From: Mycolicibacterium sp. P9-22
Lineage (GTDB): Bacteria > Actinomycetota > Actinomycetes > Mycobacteriales > Mycobacteriaceae
Reading direction: 5' to 3'
Assembly (NCBI RefSeq): GCF_008329585.1
Contig: NZ_NPKP01000011.1
Span: forward strand, 62,001 to 126,000
DNA length: 64,000 bases
Shown here: positions 8,526 to 17,332 of the stretch, one piece after another
How the letters are laid out: each line of letters starts with the position of its first letter
Numbering within the stretch: position 1 is the stretch's first letter
Notes under the pieces: model-generated
Database searches by the model: none
Seen by the model: only the letters and a program-made list of their open reading frames with translations
Told to the model about the DNA's origin: nothing
Position numbers and translations under genes: made by a program

Positions 8526-9248
8526 TCACGTCAGTGCGTTGATGACCGCTTCGGCTTCGGTGCGGTCGCGGTAGAGCCGCCACAGGGTGTCGGCGAGTTC
8601 GTCGGGATCGAGCGTGTTCGCCGTGATATGGCCGAATTGCGCGCCGTCGGCGGTCACCGTGCGGTGGATATCGCTGTTCTCGATCAGTCCGCCGACGGTC
8701 AGGGTGCCCGCATAGATGCCTTCGGGTGCGAGCGCCGCGTGCAACGTCAGGGCGTAGTTGCGCAACGCGGCCGCCGTGAGCGCCAGCCCTCCCAGCGGCG
8801 GCATCGGTACGACGCTGCTCAACCCGCCGGCGAACAGCAAACCGCCGCTACCGCGTTGGCGCATTTCTGGCAGCAGCAGTGCGCCGAACTCGACCGCAGG
8901 CACCACCCAGGACAACGCGTCGCGCGCACCGCCGCCGTCCAGGGCGGTGATGTCCATCAGTGGCATGGTCACGGCCGGGCCGTAGTAGCCCACGTCGATG
9001 CGGCCGAAGTACGCGCGAACCGATGCCACCGCGGTACGCAGGCGGTCCGGTTCCATGGCATCGACGAGGAAGCTGGCCGCCTCGATACCGGCATCGGCGA
9101 GTGATTGCAGGTAGCCGGGGTGCCGCTCGGAGCTGCGCGAAAGCAGTGCCACCGACCAGCCCTCCCGGCCGAACCGGTGGGCCACCGACATACCCAGACC
9201 CGGACCGGCGCCGAGGACGAGTAGGACCGGGGAAGAAGTTGAGGTCAT
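8526..9248 (-). CDS. Atypical SDR-family protein without catalytic Tyr/Lys
   Basis: A Rossmann-fold protein of 240 residues. The nucleotide-binding loop GAGPGLG is near the N-terminus and the fold continues as in short-chain dehydrogenases, but where an active SDR has Tyr-x-x-x-Lys the sequence reads LGGLALTAAALRN, so both catalytic residues are absent. It may bind NAD(P)(H) without oxidoreductase chemistry, or use other residues. I chose the ATG at 9248 because the glycine motif follows at normal distance. It is divergent from a TetR gene, with inverted repeats in the 53 bp between them, and is probably that regulator's target. Confidence 0.8.
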   Translation of the reverse strand: MTSTSSPVLLVLGAGPGLGMSVAHRFGREGWSVALLSRSSERHPGYLQSLADAGIEAASFLVDAMEPDRLRTAVASVRAYFGRIDVGYYGPAVTMPLMDITALDGGGARDALSWVVPAVEFGALLLPEMRQRGSGGLLFAGGLSSVVPMPPLGGLALTAAALRNYALTLHAALAPEGIYAGTLTVGGLIENSDIHRTVTADGAQFGHITANTLDPDELADTLWRLYRDRTEAEAVINALT

Positions 9249-9249
9249 T

Positions 9250-9284
9250 CTCAAGTTAGTACCATAACTTGAGGATGGCCTCAA
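9250..9284. promoter_or_regulatory. Overlapping TetR operator half-sites
   Basis: CTCAAGTTA (9250-9258) and TAACTTGAG (9265-9273) form a perfect 9-bp inverted repeat with a six-base spacer. TTGAGG (9269-9274) and CCTCAA (9279-9284) form a second repeat that shares the middle half-site. The array covers the promoter-proximal DNA of both divergent genes. Confidence 0.7.
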
Positions 9285-9289
9285 TTTGC

Positions 9290-9295
9290 TATGGT
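9290..9295 (+). promoter_or_regulatory. -10 box of a leaderless tetR promoter
   Basis: TATGGT six bases before the ATG at 9302. The operator array lies just upstream, over the -35 region, so binding would block this promoter and allow autoregulation. Confidence 0.55.
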
Positions 9296-9301
9296 CGGGA
9301 C

Positions 9302-9850
9302 ATGCGGGCGGATGCGGTGCGCAACCGAGAGCGACTGACGGCAGCGGCCGCCGAGCTGTTCGCGAACCGTGGCGTCGATGTGCCGCTGGAGGACATCGCC
9401 GCCCACGCCGGCGTCAGCATCGGCACGCTGTACAACAACTTCGCCAACCGCGGGGCGCTGCTGGATGCGGTGCTCCCGGACCGGTTGGCCGAAGTGCAGC
9501 GGCTCGCCGACGCGGCGGCGGCCGACCCCGACGCCTGGCATGCGTTCGCCGGATTCCTGGACGGCGTGTTCACGCTGCAGGCGCGTGATCGCAGCCTCAA
9601 CGAGGCCATTGCGCGAAGTCCGGTGGGCGACGTCGACGTCGCCGCCGAGTGCGGGCGCGTCGGCGGGATACTGGACGCGGTGGTCCGTCGCGCTCATGAC
9701 GCAGGGGTGCTGCGGGCCGATTTCGGGCCTGCCGATCTGAGCACGCTGATGTCCTCCCTTTCCCAGGTGATCGCGACGGCGGGCGACGATGACGCGGTGT
9801 GGCGCCGGCACCTCGGGTTCGTGCTCGACGGGTTACGCGCCGGGCGCTGA
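9302..9850 (+). CDS. TetR-family transcriptional regulator
   Basis: Repressor-type regulator of 182 residues. The N-terminal helix-turn-helix spans about residues 20-50 (IAAHAGVSIGTLYNNF). The C-terminal ligand-binding part matches no subfamily I recognise. It is divergent from the atypical SDR gene and probably represses that gene and itself through the shared operators. ATG 9302 is preferred because it stands six bases after a TATGGT box and directly before the first helix. pafA follows 67 bp downstream from its own promoter. Confidence 0.88.
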   Translation: MRADAVRNRERLTAAAAELFANRGVDVPLEDIAAHAGVSIGTLYNNFANRGALLDAVLPDRLAEVQRLADAAAADPDAWHAFAGFLDGVFTLQARDRSLNEAIARSPVGDVDVAAECGRVGGILDAVVRRAHDAGVLRADFGPADLSTLMSSLSQVIATAGDDDAVWRRHLGFVLDGLRAGR

Positions 9851-9904
9851 ACGGAATCGCCGCCCGACGGCCCGGCTTGCACACCGATACCGATACCCAA
9901 CCCG

Positions 9905-9910
9905 TAAGCT
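9905..9910 (+). promoter_or_regulatory. -10 box of a leaderless pafA promoter
   Basis: TAAGCT seven bases before the GTG at 9918, with no ribosome binding site between. This decides the pafA start together with the conserved N-terminus. Confidence 0.65.
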
Positions 9911-9917
9911 CGACAAT

Positions 9918-11276
9918 GTGCAGCGACGGATCATGGGAATTGAGACTGAATTCGGGGTGACCTGCACGTTTCACGGTCACCGGCGTCTCAGTCCGGACGA
10001 GGTTGCCCGCTATCTGTTCCGGCGGGTGGTGTCCTGGGGCCGCAGCTCCAATGTCTTTCTCCGCAACGGGGCGCGGTTGTACCTCGACGTGGGCTCGCAT
10101 CCGGAGTACGCGACGGCCGAGTGCGACAACCTGGCCCAGCTGGTCACCCACGACCGCGCAGGCGAGCGGGTGCTCGAAGATCTGCTGATCGACGCCGAGC
10201 AGCGCCTGGCCGACGAGGGTATCGGCGGCGACATCTACCTGTTCAAGAACAACACCGACTCCGCGGGCAACTCCTATGGCTGCCACGAGAACTATCTGAT
10301 CGTGCGGGCCGGTGAATTCTCCCGGATCTCGGATGTTCTGCTGCCGTTCCTGGTCACCCGTCAGCTGATCTGCGGTGCCGGCAAAGTGCTGCAGACGCCC
10401 AAGTCGGCCACCTTCTGCCTGAGCCAGCGTGCCGAGCACATCTGGGAGGGCGTCTCGAGTGCGACGACCCGTTCACGCCCGATCATCAACACCCGCGATG
10501 AGCCGCACGCCGACGCCGAGAAGTACCGCAGGCTGCACGTCATCGTCGGCGACTCCAACATGAGCGAGTCCACCACCATGCTGAAGGTCGGAACGGCCTC
10601 GCTGGTGCTGGAGATGATCGAGGCCGGCGTGGCGTTCCGGGACTTCTCACTGGACAACCCGATCCGGGCGATCCGCGAGGTGAGCCACGATCTGACCGGG
10701 CGCCGCCCGGTGCGGCTGGCCGGTGGCCGGCAGGCCAGCGCCCTGGACATCCAGCGCGAGTACTACGGCCGGGCGGTGGAGTACCTGCAGACCCGCGAGC
10801 CGAACACCCAGATCGAGCAGGTGGTCGATCTGTGGGGACGCCAGCTCGACGCGGTGGAAAGCCAGGATTTCGCGAAGGTCGACACCGAGATCGACTGGGT
10901 GATCAAGCGCAAACTGTTCCAGCGCTACCAGGATCGCTACAACATGGAGTTGGCCGATCCCAAGATCGCCCAGCTCGACCTCGCCTACCACGACATCAAG
11001 CGTGGCCGCGGGGTGTTCGACCTGCTGCAGCGCAAGGGCCTGGCGGCGCGGATCACCACCGACGAGGAGATCGAAGCCGCGGTCAACACGCCGCCGCAGA
11101 CCACCAGGGCCAAGCTGCGCGGCGAATTCATCAGCGCCGCACAGGAAGCGGGCCGGGATTTCACCGTCGACTGGGTACACCTCAAGCTCAACGACCAGGC
11201 CCAGCGCACGGTGCTGTGCAAGGACCCTTTCCGGTCGGTCGATGAACGGGTCAAGCGGCTGATCGCGAGTATGTGA
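9918..11276 (+). CDS. pafA: Pup-protein ligase
   Basis: Joins deamidated Pup through its C-terminal Glu gamma-carboxylate to lysines of target proteins, using ATP. It is 452 residues, the same length as the M. tuberculosis enzyme. It begins MQRRIMGIETEFGVTCTFHG, with the metal-binding GIETEFG motif, then NGARLYLDVGSHPEYATAE and NTRDEPHADAEKYRRLH. The GTG at 9918 is chosen because the family N-terminus starts there; an in-frame ATG at 9789 lies inside tetR. It is paralogous to dop in this window and separated from prcA by the SDR/TetR pair. Confidence 0.96.
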   Translation: MQRRIMGIETEFGVTCTFHGHRRLSPDEVARYLFRRVVSWGRSSNVFLRNGARLYLDVGSHPEYATAECDNLAQLVTHDRAGERVLEDLLIDAEQRLADEGIGGDIYLFKNNTDSAGNSYGCHENYLIVRAGEFSRISDVLLPFLVTRQLICGAGKVLQTPKSATFCLSQRAEHIWEGVSSATTRSRPIINTRDEPHADAEKYRRLHVIVGDSNMSESTTMLKVGTASLVLEMIEAGVAFRDFSLDNPIRAIREVSHDLTGRRPVRLAGGRQASALDIQREYYGRAVEYLQTREPNTQIEQVVDLWGRQLDAVESQDFAKVDTEIDWVIKRKLFQRYQDRYNMELADPKIAQLDLAYHDIKRGRGVFDLLQRKGLAARITTDEEIEAAVNTPPQTTRAKLRGEFISAAQEAGRDFTVDWVHLKLNDQAQRTVLCKDPFRSVDERVKRLIASM

Positions 11277-11311
11277 GCGGGTCGCGCCGGTATCCCGGTG
11301 TCCGCACGCCC

Positions 11312-11317
11312 TAAGCT
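11312..11317 (+). promoter_or_regulatory. -10 box of a leaderless pafB promoter
   Basis: TAAGCT six bases before the GTG at 11324. It is identical to the pafA box, and again no ribosome binding site is visible. Confidence 0.6.
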
Positions 11318-11323
11318 GCTTTG

Positions 11324-12310
11324 GTGCCGACGTCCAAGGTCGAAAGACTGATGAATCTGGTGATCGCACTGCTGTCCACCAGTTCGTACCTCACCGCGGA
11401 AAAGATCCGCAAGAACGTGGCCGGGTACTCCGACAGCGCCAGTGACGAGGCGTTCTCACGGATGTTCGAGCGGGACAAGAACGAGCTGCGCGACCTGGGC
11501 ATCCCGCTGGAGACCGGGAAGATGTCCTCGTTCGACGCGACCGAGGGTTATCGCATCAACCAGAAGGCCTATGCGCTACCGCCGGTCGAGCTGACCGCCG
11601 AGGAGTCGGCTTCGGTGGCGGTCGCGACCCAGCTGTGGCAGTCCCCGGAGATGGTCACCGCCACCCAGAGCGCCCTGCTGAAGTTGCGTGCCGCCGGCGT
11701 CGACGTCGGTTCCGAGGATGCGGGCGTGGCGTTCACCTCGACAGCCGCGCTGCCCGGGCTGCGCGGCTCCGAGGAGGTGCTCGGAGTTCTGTTGGCGGCC
11801 AGCAACTCCGGCCGGGTGGTGCAGTTCGAGCACCGGCCGTCCCGCAATGATCCGTACCGCACCCGCACGGTGGAACCGTGGGGTGTGGTCACCCATCGCG
11901 GCCGCTGGTATCTGGTCGGGCATGACCGTGACCGCGAGGACACCCGCACCTTCCGGCTCTCGCGCATCGTGGGCGCCAGACCCGTCGGGCCGGCCGGGGC
12001 GGTGGCCCCGCCGGAGGGCGTTAACCTGCGCCAGATCGTGCAGCGCGTGGTGTCCGATGTCCCCACCGGCGAACGGGCCCGGGTGTGGATCGCCGAGGGC
12101 CGGGCCACCGCGCTGCGCAGGCAGGCCGCCACGGCGAAGCCGAGCGTCTGGCGGGGGCGTGCCGGGGAGGAGATCACCGTCGACATCGGTATGTATGACC
12201 GGCTGGCGCGGGAGATCGCCAGCTACGGCACCGATGCCGTCGCACTCGAACCACCGCAGTTGCGTGACGACGTGGTCGCGCGATTGCGCGCGCAGGCGGA
12301 TCGCGCATGA
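11324..12310 (+). CDS. pafB: WYL-domain regulator PafB
   Basis: One half of the PafB-PafC regulator, which activates the LexA-independent DNA-damage response of mycobacteria. It has 328 residues with an N-terminal winged helix (TSKVERLMNLVIALLSTS onward), a central WYL domain (WGVVTHRGRWYLVGHDRDRE) and a C-terminal WCX extension. The start is GTG 11324, because MPTSKVERL matches the known N-terminus and a -10 box stands six bases upstream; a TTG three bases earlier is possible. Its stop overlaps the pafC ATG by four bases. Confidence 0.94.
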   Translation: MPTSKVERLMNLVIALLSTSSYLTAEKIRKNVAGYSDSASDEAFSRMFERDKNELRDLGIPLETGKMSSFDATEGYRINQKAYALPPVELTAEESASVAVATQLWQSPEMVTATQSALLKLRAAGVDVGSEDAGVAFTSTAALPGLRGSEEVLGVLLAASNSGRVVQFEHRPSRNDPYRTRTVEPWGVVTHRGRWYLVGHDRDREDTRTFRLSRIVGARPVGPAGAVAPPEGVNLRQIVQRVVSDVPTGERARVWIAEGRATALRRQAATAKPSVWRGRAGEEITVDIGMYDRLAREIASYGTDAVALEPPQLRDDVVARLRAQADRA

Positions 12311-13278
12311 GTCAGGTGTCGAGCCGGCTGGTCCGGCTGCTCAACATGGTCCCGTACTTCAAGGCCAACCCCCGGGTGACCCGCGATGAGGCGGCCGCCG
12401 CCCTCGGTGTGACCCGCAAACAACTCGATGCCGACCTCGAACAGCTCTGGCTGTGCGGTCTGCCCGGGTACGGTCCCGGCGATCTGATCGACTTCGACTT
12501 CACCGGCGACACGATCGAGGTGACCTTCGCCGCGGGGGTGGACCATCCGCTGCGCCTGACCTCGACCGAGGCCACCGGCATCCTCGTCGCGCTGCGCGCG
12601 CTGCTCGATGTGCCGGGCATGGTCGATCCGCGGGCGGCGCGTTCGGCGATCGCCAAGATCGAATCGGCCGCGGGTACCGCCGGGGCGGTCGGGAATGCCG
12701 ACCTGGACGAACTCGACAGCGACGAACCCGAAAGCGCGTCGGCGGCCGCAGTTCGCGACGCCGCCCGCACAGGTAGGGCGCTGTCGCTGGAGTACCACTC
12801 GGCCTCCCATGACACGGTGTCGAGCCGCATCGTCGACCCCATCCGGGTGGTCCTGGTCAGTGACCGCAGCTACCTGGAGGCCTGGTGCCGCAGCGCCGAA
12901 GGGGTGCGGCTGTTCCGGTTCGACCGCATTGTGGATGCTCACGTGCTCGACGAGCCCGCCCGGCCACCGGCGCCGGCGGTGCAGGCCGGCCCGGACACCG
13001 CGCTGTTCGACGCCGATGCCGAGGATCCCTCGCTGCACTCGGCACGTCTGCTCATCGACCGCTCGGCGGAATGGATGTTCGACTATTACCCGTTGCGGGT
13101 GGTCACCGAGCTCGCCGACGGTGCGTGCGAAGCGGCCATGACCTACGCTTCCGATGAGTGGATGGCCCGGTTCGTGTTGGGCTTCGGATCGGCGGTGCGG
13201 GTGTTGACGCCGCGCTCACTGGCCGACAAGGTCCGCGAGACCGCCGCGGCTGCGGTACGCGCATACGAAGACGAGTAG
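12307..13278 (+). CDS. pafC: WYL-domain regulator PafC
   Basis: Partner of PafB in a heterodimeric activator of DNA-repair promoters. It has 323 residues: an N-terminal helix-turn-helix (TRDEAAAALGVTRKQLDADL), a WYL domain around residues 150-215 (DPIRVVLVSDRSYLEAWC) and a WCX domain. The ATG overlaps the pafB stop (ATGA). The gene ends 30 bp before tatA. Although it is in the pafA locus, this pair is not required for pupylation. Confidence 0.93.
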   Translation: MSQVSSRLVRLLNMVPYFKANPRVTRDEAAAALGVTRKQLDADLEQLWLCGLPGYGPGDLIDFDFTGDTIEVTFAAGVDHPLRLTSTEATGILVALRALLDVPGMVDPRAARSAIAKIESAAGTAGAVGNADLDELDSDEPESASAAAVRDAARTGRALSLEYHSASHDTVSSRIVDPIRVVLVSDRSYLEAWCRSAEGVRLFRFDRIVDAHVLDEPARPPAPAVQAGPDTALFDADAEDPSLHSARLLIDRSAEWMFDYYPLRVVTELADGACEAAMTYASDEWMARFVLGFGSAVRVLTPRSLADKVRETAAAAVRAYEDE

Positions 13279-13308
13279 ACTCGACCACAACTTGCGGAGG
13301 TGTTTGAA

Positions 13309-13560
13309 TTGGGCGGTCTTCAACCGTGGCACTGGCTGATCGTTATCGCGGCCTTCATTCTGTTGTTCGGTGCCAAGAAGCTCCCGGACGCAGCGCGTTC
13401 TCTGGGTAAGTCGATGCGCATCTTCAAGTCCGAGATCAAGGAGATGCAGGCCGACGGCGCCGACAAGCCGGAAGCCTCATCGCTTCCCGCCACCCCGGTC
13501 ACCTCGGAGCGCGTGGAGGCACCTGCGCCCGAGCAAACCGGCGACAAGCGACCGGCCTGA
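13309..13560 (+). CDS. tatA: Sec-independent translocase subunit TatA
   Basis: Pore-forming subunit of the twin-arginine translocase. It has 83 residues: a short periplasmic start (MGGLQPWHW), one membrane helix (about 8-22), the hinge FGAKKLPDAAR and an amphipathic helix, then a charged tail. I chose TTG 13309 because GGAGG (13296-13300) is eight bases upstream and the family begins Met-Gly-Ser/Gly; GTG 13300 is itself part of the ribosome binding site. It lies between pafC and tatC, the mycobacterial arrangement. Confidence 0.9.
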   Translation: MGGLQPWHWLIVIAAFILLFGAKKLPDAARSLGKSMRIFKSEIKEMQADGADKPEASSLPATPVTSERVEAPAPEQTGDKRPA

Positions 13561-13639
13561 TAGCTGCCAAGTCCGTCCCATCGCGGTGTGATGTCGCGTC
13601 GATAGGGCGCGCCTGCCTGCATCGACGTTAAGGCTGCCC

Positions 13640-14584
13640 GTGCACACCCCTGGAATTCTCAAGCGATTCGACCCGCGCCAACGCCGCGCCCGGTCGAATC
13701 CCGACGGCACGATGTCGCTGGTCGATCACCTCGCCGAACTGCGTAACCGGCTGCTGATCGCCGTTGCCGCCGTCGTGCTCACCACCATCCTCGGTTTCTT
13801 CTGGTACACCCATGGCGTCTTAGGCTTGAACAGCCTCGGCGAGTGGCTGCGGGGACCGTACTGTTCGCTCCCGGAGTCCGCGCGCGCCACCATCGCCCCC
13901 GACGGGCAGTGCCGGCTGCTGGCCACCGGGCCGTTCGACCAGTTCATGTTGCGACTCAAGGTCGCGCTGACCGCCGGGATCGTGCTGGCCTGCCCGGTCT
14001 GGCTGTATCAGCTCTGGGCCTTCATCACCCCGGGTCTCTACCGCAAGGAACGCCGCTTCGGGATGGCGTTCGTCGGGGTCGGTGCGGTGCTGTTCATCGG
14101 CGGCGCAGTGCTGGCCTACGTGGTGTTGTCCACCGCATTGAGCTTCCTGCTCACCGTCGGCAGCGACGTCCAGGTCACCGCGCTGTCGGGCGATCAGTAC
14201 TTCGGCTTCCTGATAAACCTGCTACTGGTGTTCGGGATCAGCTTCGAGTTCCCGCTGCTGATCATCATGCTCAATGTGATCGGCGTGCTGCCCTACGCGA
14301 AACTCAAGGAATGGCGCCGCGGCCTGATCTTCGCGCTGTTCGTGTTCGCCGCGTTCGCCACGCCGGGTTCCGACCCGTTCTCGATGCTGGCGCTGGCGTT
14401 GGCACTGACGCTGCTGCTCGAGTTCGCCATCCAGGTCACCCGCGTGCACGACAAGCGCAAGGCCCGTCGCGAAGCGCTGGCCGAGGTGCCCGAGGACGAG
14501 GCGGCGCCGATCCCCGCCGCCGAACCGATCGCGCCACCGACCGCGGTGTCCTCCCAGGCATTGTTCGACGACGATGTCACCTGA
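13640..14584 (+). CDS. tatC: Sec-independent translocase subunit TatC
   Basis: Receptor subunit that recognises twin-arginine signal peptides and works with TatA. It has 314 residues with six membrane helices; MSLVDHLAELRNRLLIAV at about residue 25 is the conserved N-terminal motif, and FGISFEFPLLI is also typical. The C-terminal tail after about residue 285 is Ala/Pro/Glu-rich and poorly conserved. It starts with GTG 13640 and overlaps the helicase gene by 11 bp. Confidence 0.95.
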   Translation: MHTPGILKRFDPRQRRARSNPDGTMSLVDHLAELRNRLLIAVAAVVLTTILGFFWYTHGVLGLNSLGEWLRGPYCSLPESARATIAPDGQCRLLATGPFDQFMLRLKVALTAGIVLACPVWLYQLWAFITPGLYRKERRFGMAFVGVGAVLFIGGAVLAYVVLSTALSFLLTVGSDVQVTALSGDQYFGFLINLLLVFGISFEFPLLIIMLNVIGVLPYAKLKEWRRGLIFALFVFAAFATPGSDPFSMLALALALTLLLEFAIQVTRVHDKRKARREALAEVPEDEAAPIPAAEPIAPPTAVSSQALFDDDVT

Positions 14585-17294
14585 ATCCGGTCCGGAACTG
14601 CTCGGTTTCGCCGCGCAGCTTCCCTTCGGCCTCGATCCGTTCCAGCTGCGTGCGTGCGCGGCACTGGAGTCCGGCCACGGCGTGCTGGTCTGCGCCCCGA
14701 CCGGGGCCGGCAAGACGGTCGTCGGTGAGTTCGCGGTGCATCTGGCGCTGGCGGCCGGCCGTAAATGCTTCTACACCACCCCGATCAAGGCGCTGAGCAA
14801 CCAGAAACACCTCGACCTGGTACGCCGCTACGGCGCCGACCGGGTCGGGTTGCTCACCGGAGATCAGTCGATCAATTCCGACGCCCCGGTCGTCATCATG
14901 ACCACCGAGGTGTTGCGCAACATGCTCTACGCCGATTCACCTGCCCTGCAAGGACTTTCCCATGTGGTGATGGACGAGGTGCATTTCTTGGCCGACCGCA
15001 TGCGCGGCGCGGTGTGGGAGGAGGTGATCCTGCACCTGCCCGAAGAGGTGCGGCTGGTCAGCCTCTCTGCCACGGTGAGCAACGCCGAGGAGTTCGGCGG
15101 CTGGATCCAGACCGTCCGTGGGGACACCACGGTCGTGGTCGATGAGCACCGCCCGGTTCCGCTGTCGCAGCACATGATGGTCGGCAAGCGGCTCTTCGAC
15201 CTGTTCGAGGGTTCTGGGCAGAGCTCGCTGGTAGACCCGAACCTGCTGCGTCACATCGCCCACCGCCGCGAGGCGGACCGGCTGGCGGACTGGTCGCCGC
15301 GGGGCCGCAACCGGGGCAGGCAGGGCCGCCCGACCCTGAACCGCGGCCCGTCGCGACCCGATGTCATCGCCACCCTGGACGGCGAAGGGCTGCTCCCGGC
15401 CATCACTTTTGTCTTCTCCCGGGCCGGCTGCGATGCGGCGGTCAAGCAGTGTCTGCGCGCACCGTTGCGCCTCACCAACGATGACGAACGCGCGCGCATC
15501 ACCGAGGTCATCGACCGGCGATGCGCCGACCTCGCCCGCGCGGATCTGGACGTGCTCGGCTATTACGAGTGGCGCGAGGGCCTGTTGCGTGGGCTGGCGG
15601 CCCATCACGCGGGCATGCTGCCGGTGTTCCGGCACACCGTCGAGGAACTCTTCACCGCGGGCCTGGTGAAGGCCGTGTTCGCCACCGAGACACTGGCATT
15701 GGGAATCAACATGCCCGCCCGCACCGTGGTGCTCGAACGCCTGGTCAAGTACAACGGCGAGCAGCACGCCCCGCTGACACCGGGGGAGTACACCCAGCTG
15801 ACCGGGCGAGCGGGCCGTCGCGGCATCGACATCGAAGGTCACGCGGTGGTGCTGTGGCACGCCGACGACAACGCCGCCGAACCCGCCGAGGTCGCCGGGC
15901 TGGCGTCCACGCGCACCTTCCCGCTGAAGAGTTCGTTCGCGCCGTCGTACAACATGACGATCAATCTGGTCCAGCAGATGGGCCCGGACCTGGCGCGCGA
16001 ACTCCTGGAACGGTCCTTCGCGCAGTACCAGGCCGACCGCTCGGTGGTGGGCCTGGTGCGCGGCGTCGAGCGCGGGGAGCGCATGCTCGCCGAGATCTCC
16101 GCCGACCTCGACCCCGAAATGCTCGGATACGCCCGCCTGCGTGCCGAGATCAGCGCCCGCGAACGCGCTCAGTCGCGGGCGTCGCGGCTGCACCGGCGCC
16201 GCGCGGCCGACGAAGCGCTGGCCGGTTTGCGCCGCGGCGACATCATCACCATCAGCCAGGGACGTCGCGGCGGGCTGGCGGTGGTGCTCGAACCCGCCCA
16301 GGACAGCGACGACCCGCGACCGCTGATCCTCACCGAACACCGCTGGGCCGGGCGTATCTCGTCGGCCGATTACTCGGGGGCGTCGACCCGGCTGGGCTCG
16401 ATGACGCTGCCCAAGCGGGTCGAGCACCGCCAGCCCCGGGTGCGCCGCGACCTGGCGTCGGCGCTGCGGTCGGCCGCGGCCGGCCTGGACGTGCCGTCCC
16501 GACGCCGGGAGCAGGGCGCCGATCGCGATGTGGATCCCGACCTGGCCGGGTTGCGCGACCAACTGCGTCGCCATCCCGCACACGGCGCGGCCGACCGCGA
16601 GGCCCAGGTCCGCACCGCCGAACGCTATCTGCGCATCGAGCGGGACAACGAGCAGATCCGGCAGAAGGTCGCCGCCGCCACGAATTCGTTGGCACGCACC
16701 TTCGACAAGATCCTGGTGCTGCTCACCGAGCGAGGCTTCATCGATCGGGCGGGCGACACGCCGAAGGTCACCGAGGACGGCCGGCTGCTGGCGCGGATCT
16801 ACAGCGAGAGTGACCTTTTGGTCGCCGAATGCCTGCGCCAGGGTATCTGGGAGGGACTTGCTCCTGCCGAGTTGGCCGCCGTCGTCTCGGCGGTGCAGTT
16901 CGAATCACGCGGCGACGGCACCGGTCCGCAGGGTCTGCAGATCCCCACCGGCGGCATTCGCCAGGCGCTGGCGGGCACTCGGCGGTTGTGGGCCAAGATC
17001 CGCAGTGACGAACAGCACCAACGCATTGCACACAGCCGCGAGCCCGATGACGGCTTCGTCGCGGCCATCCACCAGTGGGCCACCACCGGTGACCTCGCGT
17101 CCTCGCTGGCAGCATCCGATGTCACCGGCAGCGGATCCCCGCTGTCGGCGGGAGATTTCGTGCGGTGGTGCCGCCAGGTTCTGGATCTGCTGGACCAGGT
17201 CCGCAATGCCGCACCCACCCCGGCACTGCGGACCGCGGCGAAACGCGCCATCACCGACATTCGACGAGGCGTCGTAGCAGTTGATGCAGGGTAG
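14574..17294 (+). CDS. helY: DEAD/DEAH-box (Ski2-like) helicase HelY
   Basis: ATP-dependent helicase of 906 residues, the orthologue by position and sequence of Rv2092c. Walker A is CAPTGAGKTVVGEF, the DExH box is DEVHFLADRM, motif III is SATVSN and motif VI is QLTGRAGRRGID. The C-terminal third carries the DSHCT-type domain of Ski2/Mtr4 helicases, which suggests RNA substrates; this is family knowledge, not shown here. It follows tatC with an 11-bp overlap. Confidence 0.92.
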   Translation: MSPESGPELLGFAAQLPFGLDPFQLRACAALESGHGVLVCAPTGAGKTVVGEFAVHLALAAGRKCFYTTPIKALSNQKHLDLVRRYGADRVGLLTGDQSINSDAPVVIMTTEVLRNMLYADSPALQGLSHVVMDEVHFLADRMRGAVWEEVILHLPEEVRLVSLSATVSNAEEFGGWIQTVRGDTTVVVDEHRPVPLSQHMMVGKRLFDLFEGSGQSSLVDPNLLRHIAHRREADRLADWSPRGRNRGRQGRPTLNRGPSRPDVIATLDGEGLLPAITFVFSRAGCDAAVKQCLRAPLRLTNDDERARITEVIDRRCADLARADLDVLGYYEWREGLLRGLAAHHAGMLPVFRHTVEELFTAGLVKAVFATETLALGINMPARTVVLERLVKYNGEQHAPLTPGEYTQLTGRAGRRGIDIEGHAVVLWHADDNAAEPAEVAGLASTRTFPLKSSFAPSYNMTINLVQQMGPDLARELLERSFAQYQADRSVVGLVRGVERGERMLAEISADLDPEMLGYARLRAEISARERAQSRASRLHRRRAADEALAGLRRGDIITISQGRRGGLAVVLEPAQDSDDPRPLILTEHRWAGRISSADYSGASTRLGSMTLPKRVEHRQPRVRRDLASALRSAAAGLDVPSRRREQGADRDVDPDLAGLRDQLRRHPAHGAADREAQVRTAERYLRIERDNEQIRQKVAAATNSLARTFDKILVLLTERGFIDRAGDTPKVTEDGRLLARIYSESDLLVAECLRQGIWEGLAPAELAAVVSAVQFESRGDGTGPQGLQIPTGGIRQALAGTRRLWAKIRSDEQHQRIAHSREPDDGFVAAIHQWATTGDLASSLAASDVTGSGSPLSAGDFVRWCRQVLDLLDQVRNAAPTPALRTAAKRAITDIRRGVVAVDAG

Positions 17295-17332
17295 TGTGGC
17301 GGCGTAGAACGAGCCCGGATCAAGGAGACACG

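Noticed and set aside
8526..9850. SDR/TetR pair as a recently acquired island inside the proteasome region
   Set aside because: No repeats, integrase or obvious base-composition change at its borders; it may simply be the local gene order in this lineage.
14937..16583. 548-codon open frame on the strand opposite helY
   Set aside because: The residue pattern is His/Arg/Gly-rich with no domain, and it mirrors a well-conserved helicase. Such long frames are usual in high-GC DNA.
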